Notes under the pieces: model-generated
Told to the model about the DNA's origin: nothing
Seen by the model: only the letters and a program-made list of their open reading frames with translations
The model's database searches: none
Position numbers and translations under genes: made by a program
Assembly: GCF_002954245.1 (NCBI RefSeq)
Contig: NZ_PPTG01000014.1
Coordinates: 62,001-126,000 of the forward strand
DNA length: 64,000 bases
Direction of reading: 5' to 3'
Origin: Cryobacterium aureum
GTDB taxonomy: Bacteria > Actinomycetota > Actinomycetes > Actinomycetales > Microbacteriaceae
Shown: positions 53,705-61,696 of the stretch, piece by piece
Layout of the letters: every line of letters starts with the position of its first letter
Position numbering within the stretch: position 1 is the stretch's first letter

Positions 53705-54919
53705 CTACTTTGCGGCGACGATGGGCGGCGCGACGGTCTTCGCGTCGACCGTCTCAATCAGTTCCGGCGCCCAGGTGCCGTCGGTGCCTTCCTTGAGCGT
53801 GGCCTGGAACATCGGCTGCAGCACGGCATGGTCTTCGGCACGAATGGTGATCGACCCCTTCACCGAGTCGAAGGTGTAGCCCTCGAGCGAGGCGATCATG
53901 TCATCGACGTTGTCACCGCCGCCCTCACGAACCGCCTGAACGAGCATCTGGGCGGCCACGAAACCGTCGGGCGAAAAAAGGTCGGCCTGTGCGTCGTGGG
54001 CTTTCAGGTAGCTGATCATCGCCTTGCTCTGCTCGTTGTCGGTGGCCGACGCAAAGTAGTGCGAGAGAAAGCTGATCTTGTCGCTCGCGGCACCGTAAGC
54101 GCCGTAGGTCGAGACATCACCGAGGCCGGTGACAACCGGAACGGCGTCGAACACGCCCTGCTGCTGCAGCGCGGTCCACATGGCACCGGTGCTGGCACCG
54201 GCCCAGGCCACGAAGACGAGGTCGGGTGAGGCGTCGAGCAATTGCTGCGCGAATGGGGTGAATTCGGTCGCGTCTTCGGCCACGAGCACACCATCGACGC
54301 TTGCGCCCTTGGCTCCGAGTACGGCCTTGACGCCGGCCAGGTTGCCCTGCCCGAAGGCGTTGTCCTGGGCGAAGACGACGATCTTCTTACCGCTCGGGTC
54401 GCCGATGAATGTTCCGGCCGTCGCGACGTCTTCATAGGTCTGGCGGCCGGATCGGAAGGTGTACTGGTTGATGCCGGTGATGGCATCAGCGGCTGCCGGG
54501 CCGGAGATGTAGAGAATCTTGTTCTGCGCGGCCTGCTCGGCCAAGGTGACGGCGATGCCGGACACGACGGTGCCGGCCAGAATCTGGTATCCCTGTCCAA
54601 TCAGGTCTTTGGCGACCGAGACTGCGGTGTCCGGGTTGCCCTGGTCGTCCTTCCAGGTGATATCCAGTTCGCGGCCGTCGACTATGCCCGTGCCGTCGGT
54701 GGCGTAGTCGAGACCGGCCTCGAACCCGGCCGTGTACGCGGCACCGTAGGCGGCGAGCGGGCCGGTCGCGGAGGTGACCATGCCCACCTGCACCGCGGGC
54801 TTCGTGGTGGAATTATCGGTGGCTGCGCCGCCGGTCGTGGCCGTGGGGGCGCATCCGACCAGGGTCAGGGCGGCGACGGCGAGAATTGCCGGGGCCAGGA
54901 ACATCTTCGTTACCCGCAT
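53705..54919 (-). CDS. ABC transporter substrate-binding lipoprotein, LivK type
   Basis: 404 residues from ATG 54919 (GAGAGG site upstream). Lipobox LTLVGC places the lipidated Cys at residue 23. Mature part is a type I periplasmic-binding fold (VGMVTSATGPLAAYGAAYTA, WKDDQGNPDTAVSVAKDLI, NKILYISGPAA). Captures the substrate for LivHMGF; the ligand is not readable but HAAT systems also carry amides and aromatic acids. First gene of the operon. Confidence 0.9.
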   Translation of the reverse strand: MRVTKMFLAPAILAVAALTLVGCAPTATTGGAATDNSTTKPAVQVGMVTSATGPLAAYGAAYTAGFEAGLDYATDGTGIVDGRELDITWKDDQGNPDTAVSVAKDLIGQGYQILAGTVVSGIAVTLAEQAAQNKILYISGPAAADAITGINQYTFRSGRQTYEDVATAGTFIGDPSGKKIVVFAQDNAFGQGNLAGVKAVLGAKGASVDGVLVAEDATEFTPFAQQLLDASPDLVFVAWAGASTGAMWTALQQQGVFDAVPVVTGLGDVSTYGAYGAASDKISFLSHYFASATDNEQSKAMISYLKAHDAQADLFSPDGFVAAQMLVQAVREGGGDNVDDMIASLEGYTFDSVKGSITIRAEDHAVLQPMFQATLKEGTDGTWAPELIETVDAKTVAPPIVAAK

Positions 54920-54938
54920 GAAATTTGCCTCTCGATCA

Positions 54939-54994
54939 GTTGAGTCGGTGCTGTCTGTTGAGTGCGTGCTGTTGAGTGCGTGCAGTTGAGTTGG
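54939..54994. repeat. 14-bp GTTGAG-repeat in the leader of the Liv operon
   Basis: GTTGAGTGCGTGCT-like units at 54957-54970 and 54971-54984 with diverged copies at 54939 and 54985. Located 20-75 bases upstream of the binding-protein ATG, in its promoter or untranslated leader. Confidence 0.75.
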
Positions 54995-55021
54995 GGGCAT
55001 TCTGCGGAGCCATGAACTCAA

Positions 55022-55043
55022 ACCTGACAGGTGGTTCAGGTAT
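55022..55043. promoter_or_regulatory. ACCTGACAGGT palindrome plus third half-site
   Basis: ACCTG-A-CAGGT (55022-55032) is a perfect palindrome, followed by TTCAGGTAT (55036-55043). It lies in the 236-base divergent gap between the Liv operon and the thiolase gene and is a good candidate operator for the operon's TetR regulator. Confidence 0.5.
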
Positions 55044-55155
55044 CAGGAATCTATGGGCGATCGACGGTACTGTCAAGAGGTAGGAGTGAACTGATACCCA
55101 GACGTGGCCAATAGGCTGGGGTCGCACGCATCCATTTATTGACAAAGGAGTCCCG

Positions 55156-56340
55156 ATGACCGAAACCGACGTCGTAATCCTGGCCGGATCACGCACCCCG
55201 CAAGGTCGCGTGAACGGGCAGCTCTCGTCCCTCACCGCCGTCGACCTCGGCGCCGCCGCCATTGCCGGCGCCCTCGCCCGCGCTGGAGTGGCTCCGGAGC
55301 AGGTCGACTTCGTTCTCATGGGTCAGGTTCTCCAAGCCGGGTGTGGGCAGAACCCGGCCCGGCAGTCCAGCGTGGCTGCGGGCATCCCGTGGAATGTACC
55401 GGCGATGACGCTCAATAAGGTGTGTCTGTCTGGCCTCGCCGCGGTCATCGATGCCGCCCGCTTGGTGCGGCTCGGCGAAGCGGATGTCGTCGTAGCCGGT
55501 GGCCAGGAATCCATGTCGCGCGCGCCCCACCTGCTGCCCGGATCCCGTCAGGGTTGGGCCTACGGAACGGTTTCGGCCCTCGACCACGCCGCGCACGACG
55601 GACTCACCGACGCCTTCGACGGCCTCTCAATGGGACTTTCCACCGAGCGCGCCAACGCGGAACTCGGCCAAACCCGGCTCGAGCAGGACGAAATTGCCGC
55701 AGCCTCACACCAGCGGGCCGCCGCTGCCGCCGCGAGTGATGTGTTCAGCGACGAGATCACGCCGATCAGTGTGCCGCAGCGCAAGGGCGAGCCACTCCTG
55801 ATCAGCACCGATGAGGGCGTGCGCGCTGACAGCACCACCGAGACGCTCGGCCGGTTACGCCCGGCGTTCGACTCGGCTGGGAGCATCACCGCCGGCAATG
55901 CCGCCCCGTTGAGCGATGGCGCGAGCGCGGTCGTCGTAACCAGCCGCGCCTGGGCCGAAAAGCACAATCTGCCCTGGCTCGCCATGATCCAGGCGAGCGG
56001 CCAAGTGGCCGGCCCCGACAATTCCCTGCACTCCCAGCCGGCCAATGCAATCGCGCAGGCCCTGAAGCGCGAGGGCTGGACCATTGCCGATCTCGACCTG
56101 GTCGAGATCAACGAGGCGTTCGCCTCGGTGGTGGCCCAGTCGTCGAAGGTACTCGGGGTGTCGGCTGACGTCGTGAACATTCACGGCGGCGGCATTGCCA
56201 TCGGCCACCCGATCGGGTCGAGCGGCGGGCGCATTGCCCTGCATGCCGCGCTCGAACTGGCGCGTCGCGGCACCGGCAAGGCCGCCGTGGCCCTGTGCGG
56301 CGGCGGCGGCCAGGGCGAGGCGCTGCTGCTGTCGCGGTAG
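55156..56340 (+). CDS. Acetyl-CoA C-acyltransferase (thiolase)
   Basis: 394 residues; AAAGGAG ribosome site ahead of ATG. Acylated Cys in LNKVCLSGLAAV, NEAFA, His in AIGHPIGSSGG and second Cys in ALCGGGGQGEAL. Could be degradative (beta-ketoacyl-CoA cleavage) or biosynthetic acetoacetyl-CoA formation. Divergent from the Liv/acyl-CoA ligase operon, so cleavage of acyl-CoA made by that pathway is plausible, though no acyl-CoA dehydrogenase or hydratase genes are here. Confidence 0.92.
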   Translation: MTETDVVILAGSRTPQGRVNGQLSSLTAVDLGAAAIAGALARAGVAPEQVDFVLMGQVLQAGCGQNPARQSSVAAGIPWNVPAMTLNKVCLSGLAAVIDAARLVRLGEADVVVAGGQESMSRAPHLLPGSRQGWAYGTVSALDHAAHDGLTDAFDGLSMGLSTERANAELGQTRLEQDEIAAASHQRAAAAAASDVFSDEITPISVPQRKGEPLLISTDEGVRADSTTETLGRLRPAFDSAGSITAGNAAPLSDGASAVVVTSRAWAEKHNLPWLAMIQASGQVAGPDNSLHSQPANAIAQALKREGWTIADLDLVEINEAFASVVAQSSKVLGVSADVVNIHGGGIAIGHPIGSSGGRIALHAALELARRGTGKAAVALCGGGGQGEALLLSR

Positions 56341-56460
56341 CGTCTGGCTGGGTACGGCTAGGCAGGTCGTACCCAGGCCGCGTCGGAATCCCAGTGTGGT
56401 GCCATGACTTGATGCTACGTCTGGGCGCGGGGCGCCGCGTCCGCCCGCGGGAGTAGTGCC
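56341..56460. other. Convergent gap between thiolase and site-2 protease genes
   Basis: 120 bases. GGGCGCGGGGCGCCGCG and CCGCCCGCGGG around 56425-56452 provide GC-rich inverted segments (GGGCG/CGCCC type) that may terminate either transcript. No gene seen. Confidence 0.35.
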
Positions 56461-57840
56461 CTACCCGAAGAAGTTGATCGGCTTGACGATGTCGGCGTAG
56501 ATGAGCAGCAGGCTCATCCCGCCGAGCAGAACCACGACCGCCAGCGTGAGCGGCATGAGCTTGGCCATATCGACCGGTCCGGGGTCTGGCCGTTTGAACA
56601 GCTTCGCAAAGAATCGACGGATGCCTTCCCACAGCGCCCCGGCAACGTGGCCGCCGTCGAGCGGCAGCAGGGGCACCAGGTTGAACACGAACAGGGCGAT
56701 GTTCAGCGATCCGAGCAACTGAAGCATGCTCGCGACCTTCGTGGCGACCGGAATGGTGTCCATGCTCGCCAGTTCGCCGGCCACCCGGCCGACACCCACC
56801 ACGCTGATCGGTCCGTTCAGGTCGCGCTCCCCCGGGCCGAATGCGGCATTGGCCACGGCCACGAGCCGGTCGGGCAGGTTGAGAATCACGTGCGCGACTC
56901 CGGAGATGTTGTCGCCGACCAAGGGCAGCACCGCTGTCGCTGGCTGGGGCACCAGTTCGCTCGCCGCTCCGATTCCGACGAACCCGACTTCCTCGGTAAT
57001 CGCCGCGCCGGAGGCATCCGTTTTGATCTTGTTGTCGGCGGTATACACGTAGCGTTCGGTGAGCTTGGGGGTGAGCGAGAGATCGACGTCGGCACCGTCA
57101 CGCTCGACGCCCACGGCGAGGGTGCGCCCGGGCGCCGAGCGAATGATCTCGGTCGACTGCTCCCAACTCGAAATGGCCGTTCCTCCGATACTGACCAGAC
57201 GGTCTCCGGGCCGCAATCCGGCAGCGGCACCGGGTGAAGCTTCATCGGTTGACTCGCAGGTTTGCCGGTCGCTCGAAGCGGGTAGCACGCACTCGCTCAC
57301 ACTGCCGACGGTCGTACTGATCTGCGGGCTGCCGAATCCCATGACCAAAATGGAAAACATGACGATGGCGATAAGCAGGTTCATGGTGGGCCCGCCGAGC
57401 ATGATGATCACGCGTTTGTAGACCGACAGCTGATAGAACGCGCGGTGCTCTTCACCCTCGCCGATGGTCTCCGCACTGGCCTGGCGGGCGTCGTCGACCA
57501 GGGTGGACAGGGCGCTGGTCTTCTTCTCCGGTTCGCCCTCCTGCACCATCTGATCGAAGAACCCGGTGGTAGTGGTGCGGGGAGCTCCGCCCTTCTTCGA
57601 GGGTGGAAACATGCCGATCATGGCGATATAACCGCCGAGAGGCAGCGCCTTGACGCCGTACTCAGTCTCGCCCTTGGTGCGCGACCAGAGCGTCGGTCCG
57701 AAGCCGATCATGTACTGGGTTACCTTGACGCCGAACAGCTTTGCGGGCACGAGGTGGCCGATTTCGTGCAGGCCGATGGACACGGCAAGACCCACAACCA
57801 CGATCGCGACGCCCAGTATGAACAGCAGTACGGTTTCCAC
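56461..57840 (-). CDS. Site-2 protease family protein, RseP/Rip1-type intramembrane metalloprotease
   Basis: 459 residues from GTG 57840. Zinc motif HEIGH in VSIGLHEIGHLVPAKLFGV, second metal motif LVPLLPLDGGHVAG, one PDZ domain (about 185-270, with GAAAGLRPGDRLVSIGG), and four membrane segments. It cleaves membrane-bound anti-sigma factors or similar substrates after a first cut. In Mycobacterium the homologue Rip1 sits between dxr and ispG; here a kinase and lipoprotein gene separate it from dxr, and about 10 kb separates it from ispG. Confidence 0.92.
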   Translation of the reverse strand: METVLLFILGVAIVVVGLAVSIGLHEIGHLVPAKLFGVKVTQYMIGFGPTLWSRTKGETEYGVKALPLGGYIAMIGMFPPSKKGGAPRTTTTGFFDQMVQEGEPEKKTSALSTLVDDARQASAETIGEGEEHRAFYQLSVYKRVIIMLGGPTMNLLIAIVMFSILVMGFGSPQISTTVGSVSECVLPASSDRQTCESTDEASPGAAAGLRPGDRLVSIGGTAISSWEQSTEIIRSAPGRTLAVGVERDGADVDLSLTPKLTERYVYTADNKIKTDASGAAITEEVGFVGIGAASELVPQPATAVLPLVGDNISGVAHVILNLPDRLVAVANAAFGPGERDLNGPISVVGVGRVAGELASMDTIPVATKVASMLQLLGSLNIALFVFNLVPLLPLDGGHVAGALWEGIRRFFAKLFKRPDPGPVDMAKLMPLTLAVVVLLGGMSLLLIYADIVKPINFFG

Positions 57841-57938
57841 TGTCGTAGAGTAACCGCATCAAGCTGCAAAGCGGCTGGCCGTGCATCCTGACCTCCCGAT
57901 TACGGGGTGCATGTGCTTTGCTAGAGGGTGCACGCACC

Positions 57939-57952
57939 AGGAGGTCCCCCTG
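57939..57952 (+). promoter_or_regulatory. AGGAGG ribosome site followed by CTG
   Basis: AGGAGG (57939-57944), five bases, then CTG (57950-57952) in the kinase frame. This is the strongest ribosome site near the 5' end of the kinase gene and decides the proposed start. Confidence 0.5.
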
Positions 57953-59152
57953 TCTCACGAACGCATTCCTACGCAGCAGCTACCGAGCCCCGGCCCGGTG
58001 GGCAGCCTGCTTGCCGACCGTTTTCTGATCGAGACCCTCATCGGTACCGGCGGGATGGCATCCGTCTATCGGGCAACGGATACCACGCTGGGCCGCACAG
58101 TGGCCGTCAAACTCTTTCGGGCCGATGGTGGCGCCGCAGAGCCCGAACGTCAGAGTGGTGAGATCGCACTGCTGGCGAGCTTGAACCATTTCGCACTGGT
58201 CACCCTGTTCGACGCCGGCACCGCAACCGTCGACGGCACCCCGCGCACTTTCATCGTGATGGAACTTGTGGACGGGCCCGACCTGCGCGCCCACATCACG
58301 AGCGGTCCGCTGCCGAGCCTCGAGGTGGCCGTGATGGGTGCCGATCTGGCCGAGGCCCTGCACTATGTGCACGAGCAGGGCATCATTCACCGCGACGTCA
58401 AGCCGGCCAATGTGCTGCTTTCGCCCTCCGGCTTTCCCGGCCGCAGCATGCACGCCAAGCTCGCCGACTTCGGCATCGCCCGGCTTCTCGATCAGACCCG
58501 GCTCACCGCGACCGGGTCGCTGCTCGGTACCGCAAGCTACCTCAGCCCTGAACAGGCGCTCGGCGCGGCGATCGGCGCACCAACGGATGTCTATTCCCTC
58601 GGCCTGGTACTGCTCGAGTGCCTCACCGGGGTGCGCGCCTACCCCGGAACCGCCGTGGAGTCGGCGATGGCGCGGCTGCAACGCCAGCCGGAGATTCCGA
58701 GCACGCTCGGCCGGGACTGGACAGAGGTACTCACGGCCATGACCGCCCACGACGCCGACGACCGGCCCACGGCAGCCGAGGCGTCCCTGCTGCTTCGTGC
58801 GCTCGCCACCGGAACCGAAGATCAGGCCGTGGCGACGCTGCTGCTGCCTGCTCACGGTGCAGTTGATGCCGCTCCGACCGAGGTGCTGAGTGCCGATCCG
58901 GCCCCCACGCCCAAACCGGCAACCACGGCCATCTCCAGGAAGCAGACGGGGACCGCGCCCACACCGAGCGTGCGGCGCAACCGGGTCATCCTCTGGATCG
59001 TACTGGCGGTTCTGGTTGTCACCGCGATCGTTCTCTGGGCGTTGTTTCTTGCCGGCGGAGACGTGCCGCCCGCGGTTCCGCCGAGTTATCCGGCGATCGA
59101 CGGCACCCTCGGCACGCACCTCGAACAGCTTCAGGAAAGCGTAAACCCGTGA
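57950..59152 (+). CDS. Serine/threonine protein kinase, single-pass membrane
   Basis: 400 residues if started at CTG 57950; ATG 57911 (13 residues longer) is the conventional alternative but has no ribosome site. Hanks-type kinase domain at about residues 20-285: GTGGMASVYRATD (Gly loop), VAVKLF (Lys), HRDVKPANVLL (catalytic loop), LADFGIARL and TASYLSPEQA. Then a Pro/Thr-rich linker, one membrane helix (ILWIVLAVLVVTAIVLWALF) and about 35 external residues without PASTA repeats. Its stop overlaps a lipoprotein gene by 4 bases (GTGA). Confidence 0.88.
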   Translation: MSHERIPTQQLPSPGPVGSLLADRFLIETLIGTGGMASVYRATDTTLGRTVAVKLFRADGGAAEPERQSGEIALLASLNHFALVTLFDAGTATVDGTPRTFIVMELVDGPDLRAHITSGPLPSLEVAVMGADLAEALHYVHEQGIIHRDVKPANVLLSPSGFPGRSMHAKLADFGIARLLDQTRLTATGSLLGTASYLSPEQALGAAIGAPTDVYSLGLVLLECLTGVRAYPGTAVESAMARLQRQPEIPSTLGRDWTEVLTAMTAHDADDRPTAAEASLLLRALATGTEDQAVATLLLPAHGAVDAAPTEVLSADPAPTPKPATTAISRKQTGTAPTPSVRRNRVILWIVLAVLVVTAIVLWALFLAGGDVPPAVPPSYPAIDGTLGTHLEQLQESVNP

Positions 59153-59673
59153 TCCGCAAACGCCTGACCCGCTACCTCGCTTCCGGACTGCTTCTGCTGC
59201 TGCCGTTGGCCGGTTGCGCGGCTGAGCCGGTCGAGCTCCAGGCGTCCACGGCCGAAAAACTGCAGTCTGCGGTGCTCGGCATCACCGAGGCATCGGCCGA
59301 CGGAGACTTTACCGAAGCCCAGTCCCTCCTCACCGCGATGCAGGCCAACCTCCGCACCGCGGCCGCCGCCGGCCAGGTCAGCGCAGAACGATCGGCGTCG
59401 ATTCAAGCCGCCATCAACCTGGTCACCGCCGATCTGACAGTTCAGATAGAGGACGCAGCGGTCGCCGCCGAAGCCGCTGCTGAAGCGGCAGCCGAAGCGG
59501 CGGCCCTCTCCGTCGAACAGAACGCCGAGAACGCCAAAGAAGCGGCGGAAAATGCCAAGGAAGCCGCCGAAGACGCGCGCGACGCGGCGACAAAGGCCGC
59601 CGAAGATGCCAAGGAAAACCGCGAAGAGTGCCAGGACGATAAAGATCGGGTCAAAGCCGGCGCGTGCAATTAA
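59149..59673 (+). CDS. Alanine-rich coiled-coil lipoprotein
   Basis: 174 residues; GTG start inside the kinase stop. Signal peptide with lipobox LPLAGC (Cys at residue 23). After about 75 residues of mixed helix, a highly repetitive Ala/Glu/Lys region (about 100-165; AAEAAAEAAAE, then NAKEAAEN-type repeats) must be a long helix or coiled coil. It ends with Cys-containing EECQDDK and KAGACN segments that could form a disulfide. Expected at the outer face of the membrane. Coupled to the kinase, so perhaps its sensor partner or substrate. Confidence 0.8.
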   Translation: MIRKRLTRYLASGLLLLLPLAGCAAEPVELQASTAEKLQSAVLGITEASADGDFTEAQSLLTAMQANLRTAAAAGQVSAERSASIQAAINLVTADLTVQIEDAAVAAEAAAEAAAEAAALSVEQNAENAKEAAENAKEAAEDARDAATKAAEDAKENREECQDDKDRVKAGACN

Positions 59674-59677
59674 GACA

Positions 59678-60760
59678 TTAATTCGCGGCGATCAGCTGAT
59701 CGGCGGCGGCCCGCGCCCAACGCTCGGCCTCGCCGAGGGAGTCCCGGGTGAGGTCACCCTGCTGCTCGTGGGATTCGACCACGCGCAGCACCGTGTCGAC
59801 GATGTCCAGAAAGCCGATGTGCCCGGCGTGAAAAGCCGCGACGGCCTGCTCATTGGCCGCGTTGAAGACGGCCGGATAAGTGCCGCCCAGTCGGCCGACC
59901 TTTTTGGCCAGTTCGACCGCGGGAAAGGCCGCGTTGTCGAGGGGTTCAAAAGTCCAGCTGTGCGGCACGGTCCAGTCGATCGGGGCGCCGACTGCGGCTA
60001 CCCGGTTCGGCCAGTCCAGGCCGAGCGAGATCGGCAGCCGCATGTCCGGGGGGCTTGCCTGCGCGATGGTCGACCCGTCGACGAATTCGACCATCGAGTG
60101 CACCACTGATTGCGGGTGCACGACGGCGTCAATGCGGTCGTATTCCACGTCGAACAAGAGGTGCGCCTCGATGATCTCCAGGCCTTTGTTCACGAGTGTG
60201 GCCGAGTTGGTGGTGACCACGAGGCCCATATTCCAGGTGGGGTGCGCGAGGGCCTGCGTGGGCGTGACCCGGTCAAGCTGTTGCCGGGTAAAACCGCGAA
60301 ACGGCCCGCCCGATGCCGTCAGCACGAGTCGACGCACTTCGTGCTTGGTTCCTGCAAGCAATGCCTGCGCAATGGCGGAGTGTTCGGAGTCAACGGGCAC
60401 AATCTGCCCTGGCGCAGCCAGATTCTTCACCAGGTCGCCGCCGACGATCAGCGATTCCTTATTGGCCAGGGCCAGGGTGCGCCCGGCCTTCAGCGCAGCG
60501 AGGGTGGGGCCGAGACCGACGGAACCGGTGATGCCGTTGAGCACGACGTCTGCGTCGACGTCTCGAACGAGTTGTTCGGCCTCGTCGGCGCCGAGCGCGG
60601 TGGCGTCCACAGCGAAGTCGGCCGCCTGTTGATCGAGCACTTCGCGGTTGCTGCCGGCAGCGAGGCCGACCACCTCAAACCGCTCCGGGTTGGCGCGAAT
60701 GACGTTGAGCGCCTGGGTTCCGATGGAGCCAGTTGACCCGAGGATGATTACTCTGCGCAT
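59678..60760 (-). CDS. dxr: 1-deoxy-D-xylulose 5-phosphate reductoisomerase
   Basis: 360 residues. NADPH motif [52 protein letters not shown] and HPTWNMG are all present, including the metal-binding Asp/Glu pair (DSEH and, later, [10 protein letters not shown]). It makes MEP from DXP in isoprenoid synthesis, with ispG in the same pathway 13.7 kb away. It converges on the lipoprotein gene with 4 bases between stops. Confidence 0.94.
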   Translation of the reverse strand: MRRVIILGSTGSIGTQALNVIRANPERFEVVGLAAGSNREVLDQQAADFAVDATALGADEAEQLVRDVDADVVLNGITGSVGLGPTLAALKAGRTLALANKESLIVGGDLVKNLAAPGQIVPVDSEHSAIAQALLAGTKHEVRRLVLTASGGPFRGFTRQQLDRVTPTQALAHPTWNMGLVVTTNSATLVNKGLEIIEAHLLFDVEYDRIDAVVHPQSVVHSMVEFVDGSTIAQASPPDMRLPISLGLDWPNRVAAVGAPIDWTVPHSWTFEPLDNAAFPAVELAKKVGRLGGTYPAVFNAANEQAVAAFHAGHIGFLDIVDTVLRVVESHEQQGDLTRDSLGEAERWARAAADQLIAAN

Positions 60761-60827
60761 ACCCCCATGCTAGGTGCCGGGCGCGGCGTATGTTCGATGC
60801 CGTCCAGTGGTGGCGTAGTGTCGACGG

Positions 60828-61655
60828 GTGACTGGTGCCGATGCAGAACCCAAAGATAACGCCGAAACCATCACGATCGATAGTTCCGATCAAGCCGTTC
60901 CGGCCGAAGAAACCGACGAAGCCGAGCGGGTCAAGCGCCCGGGATTCGTCTACTTTCTCGGCTACGGCATCATGGCGCCCGTCGCGCGAATCGTTTTTCG
61001 GCCGAGCATTTTGGGCCGCGAGAACATCCCGGCCACCGGCCGCGTCATTCTCGCGAGTAACCACCTCTCCTTCATTGACAGCATCGTCATTCCGCTCGTC
61101 GCTACCCGCCGCGTGCAGTTTCTCGCCAAGTCGACCTACTTCACCGGAGTCGGCTTCAAGGGCTGGGTGTCACGAACCTTCTTCACTGCCATCGGCGCCA
61201 TCGGCGTGGAACGCGGAGCTGGCCAGGCCGCTCAGGTCGCACTCGACGCCGGCCGCGCCGTACTAGAGGCCGAGGGTGCGTTCGCGATCTACCCGGAGGG
61301 CACCCGTTCACTCGATGGCCGCCTCTACAAGGGTCGCACCGGCGTCGCCTGGCTGGCCCTCACCACGGGCGCTGTTGTGGTTCCGGTTGGGCTGATCGGC
61401 ACGCAGGAGATTCAGCCGGTGGGCAGCAAGGTGCCGCGCATCCGCAAGGTCACTGTCAGTTTCGGTGAACCGCTTGACCTCAGTCACCACGGTCAGGCCA
61501 CATCGGGCAAGGCGCGCCGCCAGGCAACGGATGAGATCATGGCGGCCATTCATGGCCTGTCCGGCCAGGACCTGGCCAATGCCTACAACGAATCGCCGCC
61601 GGTCGGCACGCTGAATCGCCTCGCCCACCGGGTCTTTCCGCGCGAACGCCTGTAG
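60828..61655 (+). CDS. 1-acyl-sn-glycerol-3-phosphate acyltransferase family protein (PlsC-like)
   Basis: 275 residues; GTG start. A 35-residue acidic extension precedes the acyltransferase core: SNHLSFIDSIVIP (HX4D catalytic motif), FTAIGAIGVERG, IYPEGTRSLDGRLYKG and VPVGLIGTQE. It acylates lysophosphatidate to phosphatidate at the membrane. Divergent from dxr across 67 bases. Confidence 0.9.
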   Translation: MTGADAEPKDNAETITIDSSDQAVPAEETDEAERVKRPGFVYFLGYGIMAPVARIVFRPSILGRENIPATGRVILASNHLSFIDSIVIPLVATRRVQFLAKSTYFTGVGFKGWVSRTFFTAIGAIGVERGAGQAAQVALDAGRAVLEAEGAFAIYPEGTRSLDGRLYKGRTGVAWLALTTGAVVVPVGLIGTQEIQPVGSKVPRIRKVTVSFGEPLDLSHHGQATSGKARRQATDEIMAAIHGLSGQDLANAYNESPPVGTLNRLAHRVFPRERL

Positions 61656-61696
61656 CCGCGGTCTGGCCGTCGACCGGACGGTCATAGGCTGGAGCA

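Noticed and set aside
53027..54229. 400-residue plus-strand open frame
   Set aside because: Antisense to livG and the binding-protein gene, both of which have complete motifs; its composition is that of a shadow frame.
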